Shown one piece after another: positions 44,066 through 53,206 of a DNA stretch of 64,000 nucleotides. The translations under genes and the position numbers were made by a program. The notes beneath the pieces are model-generated. The model saw only the letters and a program-made list of their open reading frames with translations, did no database searches and had not been told where the DNA came from. Positions within the stretch are counted from its first letter, which is position 1; every line of letters starts with the position of its first letter. Origin of the DNA: JAUZOB01 sp963692465 (GTDB taxonomy: Bacteria; Bacteroidota; Bacteroidia; Bacteroidales; Prolixibacteraceae); NCBI GenBank assembly GCA_963692465.1, contig OY829943.1, forward strand, positions 1,116,001-1,180,000. The letters are read 5' to 3'.

Positions 44066-44126
44066 GTGGTCTATAGGTGCTGAGCACCTATAGACCACCT
44101 TTAAACCACCTTTGAACCACCAGTAA
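44066..44126. repeat. 33-bp palindrome followed by three 11-bp tandem units
   Basis: Two perfect 16-bp arms (44066-44081 and 44083-44098) flank a single G. From 44094 the right arm continues into three 11-bp units (ACCACCTTTAA, ACCACCTTTGA, ACCACCAGTAA). The arms contain the same GGTGG/CCACC word. It is not followed by a T-tract and lies about 150 bp from either gene, so it is not a simple terminator. It may be a dispersed repetitive element or a protein-binding site. Confidence 0.75.
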
Positions 44127-44261
44127 AGAACGGCGTTAATACGGAGCAGATCCAGTGATATCCCGTTGTTAATCCCGTCTAAAAAAGGGACAATCAATAT
44201 TTAAGGAAATAATAAGAGAAGAGCATTTCCTGACGCGGAATAATCTTAATCGCAAAAAAAG

Positions 44262-45407
44262 CTATGCCCGGTGGAGTCGCTTATCGATAATGCTCAGATA
44301 CAAAGGAGAACGTCCCAGAATCAAACAAACCACCGTAGTTACCACAAACCCGATTACTGCAGCCAGCGGAATAAAGACATAAGAATGAATCCAAAAACTG
44401 GAAGGAGGAACAACCGATCTGATTTTATAGATCAAATCAAGAAAAATCGGATGAATCAAATAAATTCCCAAACTCAGTTGTCCGATCCGACTGACCAGAA
44501 CACGCATCGGATGATGAACAGCCGGCTCCCATTTAATGGCATAATATTTCAACAGAAAATAGGCAGCAACCGATTGAATAACCACGAAAGGCGTACAATA
44601 TCCATACAGGTATTCCTGAAAACTTCCGGTCAGAACCGAAAGAAAATAGGTTCCGAAAGCCGTAAGTAATCCGGAAAGAATAAAAATACTCCAGGTCCAC
44701 TTCACCAATCTTTTTGATAATTGACGACTTCGCAGATAATATCCCAGGATAAAGAGTCCCACGTAACCGGTCACTAAAGGAAGGTCAATTGCGAAATCGA
44801 CCGGATCTTTGGTGAAAAAGGACAATCCATATTCGAAAGTCGGAATCAGCGCACTAAAAATGAACCACAAAACTAAAAAATAGCCGACATCTTTATCCGA
44901 AGCCACATGAATAAATTTTCGCAACAGAGGGGTCACGAGATAAAGCCCGATAATCATATAAAGAAACCATAAGTGATAATAGACAGCCCCTTCATAGAGG
45001 TCACGCAGAACACCCCAGGTATATAGTTCTTCGTTCTGAAATACCTTTCGCCACAACAAATAGACGACAGGCCATAGAAGGACGGGGACTAATAGCTTTG
45101 AAACCCGTTTTCGGAAAAAAACACGTACCGGTTCCTGTTTATTTAAAATAAACGTTCCACTCAACATAACAAACAATGGAACACTGATTCGCGAAAAGGA
45201 ATCAATCAGGTTAGCCGACATCCAGTCTTTAGCCGATATTTTCTGCCACTCACCCACATAGGCGCCCGATGAATGAAGAAAAACGACCAACAGCATAGCC
45301 ACAGACCGGATCACATCCGGATAAAAGAATCGTTTCTCCGGGTTCCGGCATGGAATCACTTCTTCTTCACTTTCTTTCTTCCGTTCTATAGGGGCAAAAT
45401 TGGTCAT
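44262..45407 (-). CDS. Acyltransferase-3 family membrane protein (OafA/WecH-like)
   Basis: The 381-residue protein has about ten transmembrane segments. The family signature near the N-terminus is FFYPDVIRSVAMLLVVFLHSSG, including the conserved R and H, followed by SRISVPLFVMLSGTFIL, YHLWFLYMIIGLYLVTPLL and LSLGIYLIHPIFLDL. Members transfer acetyl, succinyl or other acyl groups to sugars of exopolysaccharide, lipopolysaccharide or peptidoglycan. The acceptor is not evident. It is 23 bp after aroK on the same strand and probably cotranscribed with the aroK-parC group. Confidence 0.88.
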   Translation of the reverse strand: MTNFAPIERKKESEEEVIPCRNPEKRFFYPDVIRSVAMLLVVFLHSSGAYVGEWQKISAKDWMSANLIDSFSRISVPLFVMLSGTFILNKQEPVRVFFRKRVSKLLVPVLLWPVVYLLWRKVFQNEELYTWGVLRDLYEGAVYYHLWFLYMIIGLYLVTPLLRKFIHVASDKDVGYFLVLWFIFSALIPTFEYGLSFFTKDPVDFAIDLPLVTGYVGLFILGYYLRSRQLSKRLVKWTWSIFILSGLLTAFGTYFLSVLTGSFQEYLYGYCTPFVVIQSVAAYFLLKYYAIKWEPAVHHPMRVLVSRIGQLSLGIYLIHPIFLDLIYKIRSVVPPSSFWIHSYVFIPLAAVIGFVVTTVVCLILGRSPLYLSIIDKRLHRA

Positions 45408-45430
45408 GCATTACATAAAATAGGGAATAC

Positions 45431-45934
45431 TCAGGACAGAACCTTTATCAAATCGTCAACGGTAAGTCCACCACCTTCAACGATGTATTGAGCTTTTTCA
45501 TAAAAAGGGCGACGCTGTATTAACGCGTCACGAATATACGAAAGTAATTCATCCTTATCCTTTCCTTTCAGGATAGGACGCTCTTCCTGGGAGTGTTTAA
45601 CCCGTGAAGCCAGCATCTCAGGGGGCACGTCAATAAAGATCGTAGTTCCGGAATCGTTCATCCGGTCCATATTCCCGTTGAAACAAGGAGCACCGCCGCC
45701 GGTAGATATCACCGTATCCGTAAAATGAGCCAGTTCGGAAAGAGCTTCCTGCTCCTTCTGTCGGAAAGCCGCCTCTCCCTCTTCGGCAAAGATAAGAGGA
45801 ATTGATTTAAAATATTTTTCTTCGATAAATCGATCCATATCCACAAACTGATATCCCATTCGGGAAGCCAGTTTCCGTCCGAGCGTTGTTTTACCACACC
45901 CCATGTAACCAACAAGATAAATCAAGTTATTCAT
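45431..45934 (-). CDS. aroK: Shikimate kinase
   Basis: This 167-residue P-loop kinase phosphorylates shikimate in the aromatic amino acid pathway. Walker A is GYMGCGKTT at residues 9-17, the shikimate-binding DMD follows in FVDMDRFIEE, and STGGGAP is the third conserved site. The lid region is QEERPIL and the late arginine block QRRPFYEKA. Length fits the family (about 170). Its ATG overlaps the parC stop by one base (TAATG), so translation is probably coupled to parC. Confidence 0.95.
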   Translation of the reverse strand: MNNLIYLVGYMGCGKTTLGRKLASRMGYQFVDMDRFIEEKYFKSIPLIFAEEGEAAFRQKEQEALSELAHFTDTVISTGGGAPCFNGNMDRMNDSGTTIFIDVPPEMLASRVKHSQEERPILKGKDKDELLSYIRDALIQRRPFYEKAQYIVEGGGLTVDDLIKVLS

Positions 45935-48612
45935 TAAAACAGTCGCATTTGTCCGGGTTCTTCTTCCTCCCGGTTATTATCATCAGACGATTCGTTTGCA
46001 GGAATATCTTCATTCCTTTCCTCGGGCTCATTTTCAGCTACCTCTTCTTCAGGAATAACAAGCGAATCAAGCGGAACTATTTTTTCAATTTCGATACTTG
46101 CAAGTCGCTTACCATGGGCTTTATACGATTTCAAGCCGATAAAATCATCCACAGCAACGATGTCAGTCGGGCGTTCCTGATATTTCCCTCCATAATAAAC
46201 TTCAACGCGCGGATGCCGGTCGACCGAAAAGAAAGCCATGACATTACTGTTATTGTCGCCAATAAAACTGATCTCTTTTCCATTGGGAATGGCCTCGTCA
46301 ATCTGGAAGCGTTTCAGATAATAGAATTTTTGATCGGCATCATAAAAGATCACCGAATATTCAAGCTGCGGGTTGTATTTGGCAATTTTATAAAGATTCT
46401 CTCCGAAGTGATTTTCGAGGTCGAAAGAATAGATCTGATAATGACCGTCGTTCGTGATGACCACAAGCTTATCATCGCCACTAAATTCGCCCAGATAAAG
46501 TCCGCGTCCATCGGCATTAAGTCGCTTTACCGAGTCATCAAACCATATTTTGCGACCACCAAGGGTAGATATTCCTTTCTCCTTAAGAGTCACCTTATGC
46601 ACCTCATTTTTGGAGAGAAGATTACCCATTGAGAAACGGTTTTTAATGGTCAGGTCGTGTAGATCCTGTTCGAATACCAGTTTTTTCAATCGGGGTTTAG
46701 GCTTAAGAACGACCCGAAGGACTTCAGCCTCTCCGTTGGGATTGGCACTAAAGTAAAGCATTTTTGATCCGGGAGTTTCCTGTGTTACATTGTATTCCTT
46801 ATCACGCGTGACACCGGTCACGGCAAATCGTTTCATATAAGTGCAGCCACTCTTACCATCCCGGTAAACCGCGTTATAAATAGTTCGTTTATCGTTTTTC
46901 CGGAAGATTCCAACATACTCAATGTTTTTTCCGACCGAAGCTTTATCGGCGACTTTTGAGACCCAATAAGACCCATCTTTTCTAAAGATGATCACATCAT
47001 CAATATCCGAACAGTCGCAGATGTATTCGGCTTTTTTCAGGGCCGTACCGAGGAATCCTTCCTCTCTATCGATATATAGTTTCTGATTTTTAACGACCAC
47101 CTTGGTTGCGACGATATTTTCAAAGCTTCTGATCTCTGTTTTACGTTCGCGTCCCTTGCCGAATTTTTCTTTTATCCGGTTGAAATAATCAATGGCAAAC
47201 TCAACAAGATGAGCAAGATGATAATCAACCCGGGCAATTTCTTCTTCAATAGCGGCAATATGTTCCTCTGCTTTATCGGTATTGAAACGAAGGATTCGTC
47301 CCATCTTGATCTCCATGAGTTTCAGAATATCCTCGCTGGTTATTTCCCTTTTAAACAGTGGTTTAAATGGAGTGAGCCGCGAGTCGACATGGGCGACAGC
47401 CTCATCCATATTTTCACTTTCTTCAAATTTCCGATCCTTGTAAATACGTTCTTCGATAAATATTTTCTCAAGCGAGGCGAAGTGCCAGTCTTCGAGCAAC
47501 TCCGATTTATGAATTTCGAGTTCTAATTTAAGCAGTCGGACCGTATTATCCGTTGATCGTCTCAGCATATCGCTGATGCCCTCAAAAAGAGGTTTTTCAT
47601 CATCAATCACACAAGCATTCGGAGAGATTGAGACCTCACAATCGGTGAAAGCATAAAGGGCATCAATCGTTTTATCAGGAGAAACATCATTTGCAAGGTG
47701 GACAAGGATTTCTACATTCTGAGCAGTGTTATCATCAACCTTTTTAATTTTTATTTTTCCCTTTTCGTTGGCTTTCAGAATGGTTTCGATAACCGAGGTG
47801 GTCGTTCTACCATAAGGAATCTCTGTAATGGCAAGCGTTTTCTTGTCCAGTTTGGAAATGCGGGAACGGATTTTGACTGCCCCTCCACGCAACCCTTCAT
47901 TGTAACGCGAACAATCCGCCAATCCCCCTGTAGGAAAATCGGGAAATAATTCGAATGGTTCATTCTGCAGGTAGGCCACAGAAGCATCGATCAACTCATT
48001 AAAGTTATGAGGGAGGATCTTAGATGCTAATCCCACAGCAATACCCTCAACTCCCTGAGCCAGAAGTAAAGGGAATTTAACAGGAAGGGCAACCGGTTCT
48101 CTGTTTCGTCCGTCATAAGAAAGCATCCATTCGGTGGTCTTCGGATTAAAGACCACTTCGTTAGCGAATTTTGACAGTCGCGCTTCAATATAACGGGGAG
48201 CAGCAGCGCTATCACCGGTGAGTATATTTCCCCAGTTTCCCTGACAGTCGATCAACAGATCTTTCTGTCCGAGTTGAACCAGGGCATCGCCAATAGAAGC
48301 ATCGCCATGAGGATGGAATTGCATCGTCGACCCGATGATGTTGGCAACCTTGTTATATCGTCCGTCCTCCATTCTTTTCATCGCATGCAGGATACGACGC
48401 TGTACCGGCTTCAATCCATCTTCGACATTTGGCACCGCCCGTTCCAGAATCACATAAGAGGCATAATCGAGGAACCAGTCTTTGTACATCCCGGTCAGTT
48501 TATGCCGGCCACCGGAGTCATCGGTTATTTTTGCATAACGATGTTCGTTTGCGCCTCCCTCAACAGGAGTGTTATCAAAATCATCCGGGTTTTCTATATC
48601 TTCCGTACTCAT
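45934..48612 (-). CDS. parC: DNA topoisomerase IV subunit A
   Basis: The 892-residue protein is the DNA-cleaving subunit of topoisomerase IV, which decatenates daughter chromosomes. The winged-helix domain has LKPVQRRILHAMKRM and HPHGDASIGDALVQLG, and the catalytic tyrosine is Y141 in AAPRYIEARLS. The C-terminal half is a degenerate beta-pinwheel without the GyrA box, which separates it from gyrase A. Residues about 850-892 form an acidic tail that ends in GQMRLF. parE is encoded 34 bp upstream. Its stop codon overlaps the aroK start. Confidence 0.93.
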   Translation of the reverse strand: MSTEDIENPDDFDNTPVEGGANEHRYAKITDDSGGRHKLTGMYKDWFLDYASYVILERAVPNVEDGLKPVQRRILHAMKRMEDGRYNKVANIIGSTMQFHPHGDASIGDALVQLGQKDLLIDCQGNWGNILTGDSAAAPRYIEARLSKFANEVVFNPKTTEWMLSYDGRNREPVALPVKFPLLLAQGVEGIAVGLASKILPHNFNELIDASVAYLQNEPFELFPDFPTGGLADCSRYNEGLRGGAVKIRSRISKLDKKTLAITEIPYGRTTTSVIETILKANEKGKIKIKKVDDNTAQNVEILVHLANDVSPDKTIDALYAFTDCEVSISPNACVIDDEKPLFEGISDMLRRSTDNTVRLLKLELEIHKSELLEDWHFASLEKIFIEERIYKDRKFEESENMDEAVAHVDSRLTPFKPLFKREITSEDILKLMEIKMGRILRFNTDKAEEHIAAIEEEIARVDYHLAHLVEFAIDYFNRIKEKFGKGRERKTEIRSFENIVATKVVVKNQKLYIDREEGFLGTALKKAEYICDCSDIDDVIIFRKDGSYWVSKVADKASVGKNIEYVGIFRKNDKRTIYNAVYRDGKSGCTYMKRFAVTGVTRDKEYNVTQETPGSKMLYFSANPNGEAEVLRVVLKPKPRLKKLVFEQDLHDLTIKNRFSMGNLLSKNEVHKVTLKEKGISTLGGRKIWFDDSVKRLNADGRGLYLGEFSGDDKLVVITNDGHYQIYSFDLENHFGENLYKIAKYNPQLEYSVIFYDADQKFYYLKRFQIDEAIPNGKEISFIGDNNSNVMAFFSVDRHPRVEVYYGGKYQERPTDIVAVDDFIGLKSYKAHGKRLASIEIEKIVPLDSLVIPEEEVAENEPEERNEDIPANESSDDNNREEEEPGQMRLF

Positions 48613-48646
48613 ATGGCAATCAGAATATCTTGGTGCATTGAATAAA

Positions 48647-50500
48647 CTACAATAAAGAATCTTCTACGATGTCTGCTTCAATCCGCAGATTATCGATAAT
48701 AAAATCCTGTCTTTCGGGTGTATTCTTACCCATGTAAAATTCGAGCAGATCGTGAATTGCATCTTCTTTGGTAAGGCGCACCGGTTCCAGTCGGATTGTT
48801 GCACCGATGAAACCTTTAAACTCATTGGGTGAGATTTCGCCAAGACCTTTAAAACGGGTTATTTCGGGACTAGCTCCCAATTCGCGGATCGCCCTCTGAC
48901 GCTCATCGTCGCTATAACAATAGAAGGTTTTCTTTTTATTCCTGACACGAAACAGCGGGGTCTGCAATATAAAAAGATGACCTTTCCGTATCAAATCGGG
49001 AAAAAACTGAAGGAAAAATGTAATAAGCAATAACCGAATGTGCATTCCGTCAACATCGGCATCGGTTGCTATAATAACTTTATTATAGCGCAGATTATCA
49101 ATATCATCTTCTATATTGAGCGCTGCCTGTAGCAGGTTGAATTCCTCATTTTCGTAGACAATCTTCTTGGTAAGGCCAAACGTATTCAGAGGTTTTCCAC
49201 GAAGACTAAACACGGCCTGAATATTCACATCGCGGGATTTGGTGATTGAGCCGCTTGCAGAGTCACCCTCGGTGATAAAGATCTGAGATTCATCGGCACG
49301 GGGGTTCTTTTCGGTATAATGAACCCGACAGTCACGAAGCTTTTTGTTATGAAGACTTGCCTTTTTAGCTCGTTCACGAGCCAGTTTTTGAACTCCGGAG
49401 ATGGCTTTTCGTTCTTTCTCTGCTTCAACAATCTTTTTCAGCAGGATATCAGCCGTTTCGGGGTTCCGATGTAAATAGTTATCTAGTTGTTCTTTAAGAA
49501 AATCGAAAATAAAGTTCCTCACCGAAGGGCCATCGGGACCTATATCCCTTGAACCCAGTTTCGTTTTAGTCTGAGATTCAAAAACCGGTTCTTCGACCTT
49601 AATACTTATGGCAGCAACAATAGAGGTACGAACATCAGAGGCATCAAAATCCTTTTTGTAAAATTCGCGAATCGTTTTAACCAACGCTTCGCGGAAAGCA
49701 GCCAGATGGGTTCCTCCCTGCGAGGTATGCTGACCGTTAACAAAAGAATAATAATCCTCGCCATAGGCCGTTCCATGGGTAATGGCAACTTCAATATCCG
49801 AATCCGTAAGATGAATAGGAGCATACAAAGGCTCTTCGCTCATATTGTCCTCCAGAAGATCGAGCAATCCGTTTTTTGAAACCAGTTTTTCGCCATTATA
49901 GTCCAGAATCAAACCGGCATTCAGGAACGTATAATTTTTGAGCATCGGCACTACAAAATCATCATTGTAGTGATAATTTGTAAAAATTGTAGCATCAGGA
50001 CGAAAAAAGACCACTGTTCCGTTGGGTTCATCAGTTGGTTTTAAATCATCTTCCCTGATTAATATTCCCTGACTGAATTCAGCCTCTTTAGTCTGTCCGT
50101 CCCTGAAAACACGAACCAAGAAATAATCAGACAGTGCATTCACGGCTTTCAGTCCCACCCCGTTCAGTCCTACCGATTTTTTAAAGACTCTCGAATCATA
50201 TTTAGCACCGGTATTCATTTTAGATACCACTTCAACCAGCTTTCCCATGGGAATTCCCCGGCCGAAATCTCTCACCGAAACAAGAGTATCGCTGACTTTG
50301 ATTTCAATTTTTTTTCCGAAGCCCATCATAAATTCGTCGATCGAATTATCGAGCACCTCTTTCAACAGCACATAAACACCATCATCAGGGGAAGTTCCGT
50401 CACCCAATTTACCGATGTACATACCAGGACGGCGTCGAATGTGTTCTTTCCAATCGAGCGATCTAATTGTACTTTCAGAATATTCCTGCACCATAGTCAT
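48647..50500 (-). CDS. parE: DNA topoisomerase IV subunit B
   Basis: This 617-residue ATPase subunit partners ParC. The GHKL ATP-binding domain contains VLDNSIDEFMMGFG, VRDFGRGIPMG and GLNGVGLKAVNALS. The TOPRIM domain has ITEGDSASGS and the metal-binding ATDADVDGMHIRLL, and the C-terminus includes RFKGLGEISPNEF. Length is near the usual 620-650 residues. ATG at 50500 (MTMVQEYSE) or 50494 are both possible. A -7 box at 50518-50525 lies just upstream, so a start at 50494 may be more realistic. Confidence 0.95.
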   Translation of the reverse strand: MTMVQEYSESTIRSLDWKEHIRRRPGMYIGKLGDGTSPDDGVYVLLKEVLDNSIDEFMMGFGKKIEIKVSDTLVSVRDFGRGIPMGKLVEVVSKMNTGAKYDSRVFKKSVGLNGVGLKAVNALSDYFLVRVFRDGQTKEAEFSQGILIREDDLKPTDEPNGTVVFFRPDATIFTNYHYNDDFVVPMLKNYTFLNAGLILDYNGEKLVSKNGLLDLLEDNMSEEPLYAPIHLTDSDIEVAITHGTAYGEDYYSFVNGQHTSQGGTHLAAFREALVKTIREFYKKDFDASDVRTSIVAAISIKVEEPVFESQTKTKLGSRDIGPDGPSVRNFIFDFLKEQLDNYLHRNPETADILLKKIVEAEKERKAISGVQKLARERAKKASLHNKKLRDCRVHYTEKNPRADESQIFITEGDSASGSITKSRDVNIQAVFSLRGKPLNTFGLTKKIVYENEEFNLLQAALNIEDDIDNLRYNKVIIATDADVDGMHIRLLLITFFLQFFPDLIRKGHLFILQTPLFRVRNKKKTFYCYSDDERQRAIRELGASPEITRFKGLGEISPNEFKGFIGATIRLEPVRLTKEDAIHDLLEFYMGKNTPERQDFIIDNLRIEADIVEDSLL

Positions 50501-50517
50501 TTCTTGGAAATTTTTTA

Positions 50518-50525
50518 CAAATATA
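50518..50525 (-). promoter_or_regulatory. -7 element (TATATTTG) of parE-parC-aroK
   Basis: An exact TAnnTTTG match on the minus strand with a TTG at 50544-50542, 16 bp away, slightly short of the usual 17-23 bp. Transcription would start near 50511. In the same gap, an imperfect 11-bp inverted repeat (50566-50576 with 50581-50591) may mark the end of the mutS transcript. Confidence 0.5.
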
Positions 50526-50690
50526 CTTAAATCTGAAAATTCAATTCAGGGAGGGGCCCTTGCAAGTTATTAACAGCCCACTGTTAACAACCTAACACTC
50601 ATCAATCTTCTTCTGAGGTGATCATCCCACCGAAGAAAGATAGCAAAAAATACAACATAACTTCACCGATCGTTAATTTCAATAAGCAAA

Positions 50691-52502
50691 TTAATCCTCA
50701 GAGTCGATAATCCCCATTTTTTTCATAAGGAATGTTGCATTCATGGTCTGAGTAACGCCGGGAGTAAGCAAATAATCGAAATGCAGTCCGGCATCCGAGA
50801 GTTGAATTTCGAAGCACTCTGTAAGAATCTTCCCCTCATATTCCGTTGCAATTTCCGTAAGTTTTAAATCATGGGTAGCAATCAATCCTGAACAGGGATA
50901 ATTCATCAGGCGACGTACAAATCCTCTGGAACCGGATAATTTGTCGATTGAATTGGTCCCCCGAAGGATCTCGTCCAGAATAACAAACAAAGGAATCCCC
51001 TGCTCAAGCAAATCCAGTAAATAACGAAGTCTTTTCAGTTCCGCAAAAAAATAAGATTCCTCATTGACCAATGAATCGGTGGTACGCATATTGGTATATA
51101 ACGCGATCGGAGTAAAAGTCATATTACGGGCAAAAACCGGTAATCCGCTCATCCCCATCACCAGATTAATTCCAAGAGTTCGCAGGAAAGTGCTTTTTCC
51201 TGCCATGTTAGCACCGGTCACGATCACAAAACGTTCTTTTCCATCCATAGAAAAGTCATTACAAACACATCGTTCTGAGGCGATAAACGGATGTCCAACC
51301 CCCTCGGACTGAATAGAAAAATGTCCATTGGCCTCAACCGGAACCGGATAAATATATTCCGGATTATTAAATGCGAAAGTGGCTAACGACGAAAGAGCAT
51401 CAAAATGGGCGATACTTTCAAACCATCCGGGGATCTCCTTCCCATAACGGGCATACCAACGCTGTAGACGAATAGCATAGCGCACATTCCACAGCAACAG
51501 TGAATTAAAGACCAGCAATCCAATCTGGCTGTTACCTACGTCAAATGCAGCAATAATGTGTTCCAGCTCATGAATATGTAGTTCTGCCAGTCCGTCTTTT
51601 CTTACTTTTTGTTGAATTTCAGACAACAGACCCGAGTGATACTGATCGGAATTAATCAAATTAATCAGACTGGTGTACTTCTGGAGGATTCCGCTTCTTT
51701 TTCCAAATTGCTGCTGAATCAATTTTAAATTCTTTGCAAAAGCTCCCAATAAAATCCATTGCAAAAGGACAAGTCCCCAGAATGCTGTTTTTAAAGGCAG
51801 ACCAATAATCCAAAGTAACAAGACAAGAGGAGTAATTATCGAAACAGACAGGCAGAAAATCCGAAGGAACGGACCTCTTAACGCGCCGAACAACAGACTC
51901 TCATCTTTTTGTATCTGATCTAAATCTTCTTTGCTTTCAGTCGTTTGCATTCCATTGGCAGCAAAAGACTGACGGAGTTCTACTTTTTCGGATAATTCAC
52001 GGATTGCTTCTTGTCGGGAGCAAATCCGGTCAGGCGAGACTTCCGGAATTGACAAATATTCCGACAATAGTTTTTTCCCTCCCAACGTACAGGTCCGGTT
52101 GATCCGGTTAAACAAAGATCCGGGTCCGAACAGATCTAAATCGAAAGAGTAGGTATGCTGCGGATTGACAAAAGCAGAGCCCTCATCAAAATTTTTAAAA
52201 TCCCCATTCAGGTAATTAAGTTCATGCTGATTTATCTCAATATAATTCGATAATAGCTGAACTTTTTTGGTCAGATACTGAAATCGTTTTACTCCGGCCA
52301 GGAACAAAGTAAAGAATACCAGACTGCCGCCCCATGCCAACCGGACATTGATTGAATAGAAATAAAACGGGAAGCCAATCGCGGCACAAAAGCACAACAA
52401 ACGGAACAGCGAGAAAGCACCCAACTTCCGTCGAAGAGCCTCTTTCTGTTGAGCAAACTGCCCGGAACGATGAGAATAAAGAGCAACTAAATCAGAATGC
52501 AT
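50691..52502 (-). CDS. MutS-family ATPase with transmembrane segments
   Basis: The 603-residue protein keeps the MutS core and ATPase but lacks the mismatch-recognition and connector domains. Walker A is GANMAGKST at 430-438, Walker B is LFVILDEILRGTN, and LIATHDLKLTE follows. Four hydrophobic segments are visible at about 32-50, 55-70, 211-234 and 239-256, the second pair inserted in the lever region. Canonical MutS has 850-900 residues and no membrane segments, and MutS2 has a Smr domain that is absent here. Similar membrane MutS proteins occur widely in Bacteroidota. Function is unknown. It overlaps the PAP2 gene by 11 bp. Confidence 0.87.
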   Translation of the reverse strand: MHSDLVALYSHRSGQFAQQKEALRRKLGAFSLFRLLCFCAAIGFPFYFYSINVRLAWGGSLVFFTLFLAGVKRFQYLTKKVQLLSNYIEINQHELNYLNGDFKNFDEGSAFVNPQHTYSFDLDLFGPGSLFNRINRTCTLGGKKLLSEYLSIPEVSPDRICSRQEAIRELSEKVELRQSFAANGMQTTESKEDLDQIQKDESLLFGALRGPFLRIFCLSVSIITPLVLLLWIIGLPLKTAFWGLVLLQWILLGAFAKNLKLIQQQFGKRSGILQKYTSLINLINSDQYHSGLLSEIQQKVRKDGLAELHIHELEHIIAAFDVGNSQIGLLVFNSLLLWNVRYAIRLQRWYARYGKEIPGWFESIAHFDALSSLATFAFNNPEYIYPVPVEANGHFSIQSEGVGHPFIASERCVCNDFSMDGKERFVIVTGANMAGKSTFLRTLGINLVMGMSGLPVFARNMTFTPIALYTNMRTTDSLVNEESYFFAELKRLRYLLDLLEQGIPLFVILDEILRGTNSIDKLSGSRGFVRRLMNYPCSGLIATHDLKLTEIATEYEGKILTECFEIQLSDAGLHFDYLLTPGVTQTMNATFLMKKMGIIDSED

Positions 52503-53202
52503 TTTGAGGAATTACCAGATGGTATTTCAATAGACTTTGAACAATAAAAGCAGTGACAAGCAGAATAATTAAAAGAGCACCCATCAGGATTGCGATATCC
52601 ATATTACGAAGCTTAACGGCATGAATCATCGGATGTTGAGTGACCATAAAATGCTGATCAAGGAATATACACAAAAGATACATTAGCCATCCGACCCCGA
52701 TTCCGCAAATAGCGCCACACAGAATATCGAAGGGATAATGAACCCCCACATAAATACGAGTGTAAGACAACAAGGCTGCCCAACAGAATATCATAACCGT
52801 ATAAGGCCATCGCCGGAAGATTTTCGAGGAGAAAAAAGCCAATACGAACGTATTCGCAGCATGAGCCGAAAAGAAACCGAAGTCACCACCCCGGGTCAAC
52901 ACGTAATGAACCATTCCCTTCAATGAAGGCTCATGGGTTGGACGGGGACGTTGAACCAGATCTTTCACGATATTGGAAAACTGATCAGTCAAAACAATTG
53001 CAAGAATGAGAAGAGGAATGATTACAGCGGCCTTTTGCTTATAGCGCCGGACAATGACAAAAATAAGGACCAGATAAAAAGGGATCCATAGATTAATTGT
53101 CGTAAACATTCCCATCAGATAGTCAAAGTATTCCGAATGACATCTGTTTAAGAGCAAGAAAAGCTGCTTATCACAGTCTATAAATTGCGTAAAGAAACCC
53201 AT
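52492..53202 (-). CDS. PAP2-superfamily membrane phosphatase
   Basis: This 236-residue protein has five to six transmembrane segments and the three motifs of the family: KDLVQRPRP (motif 1), FFSAHAANTF (motif 2, with SAHA in place of PSGH) and SYTRIYVGVHYPFD (motif 3, with the catalytic histidine). Substrates can be undecaprenyl diphosphate, phosphatidic acid or phosphatidylglycerol phosphate. The active site would face the periplasm. The ATG lies 5 bp after the obg stop, and the gene overlaps the MutS-like gene. The substrate is not defined by sequence. Confidence 0.87.
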   Translation of the reverse strand: MGFFTQFIDCDKQLFLLLNRCHSEYFDYLMGMFTTINLWIPFYLVLIFVIVRRYKQKAAVIIPLLILAIVLTDQFSNIVKDLVQRPRPTHEPSLKGMVHYVLTRGGDFGFFSAHAANTFVLAFFSSKIFRRWPYTVMIFCWAALLSYTRIYVGVHYPFDILCGAICGIGVGWLMYLLCIFLDQHFMVTQHPMIHAVKLRNMDIAILMGALLIILLVTAFIVQSLLKYHLVIPQNAF

Positions 53203-53206
53203 CTCC

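Larger units (their letters stand above)
43944..44261. other. Intergenic region with palindromic repeat element
   Basis: The 318-bp gap holds a likely promoter for the small CxxC protein (43981-43988), the palindrome and 11-bp repeats at 44066-44126, and a weak 7-bp hairpin (44204-44210 with 44225-44231) that could end the acyltransferase transcript. No gene is seen. Confidence 0.6.

Noticed and set aside
50566..50591. Terminator for the membrane mutS gene
   Set aside because: The 11-bp inverted repeat is imperfect, more than 90 nt from the stop codon and without a T-tract on the minus strand, so I mention it only with the parE promoter.
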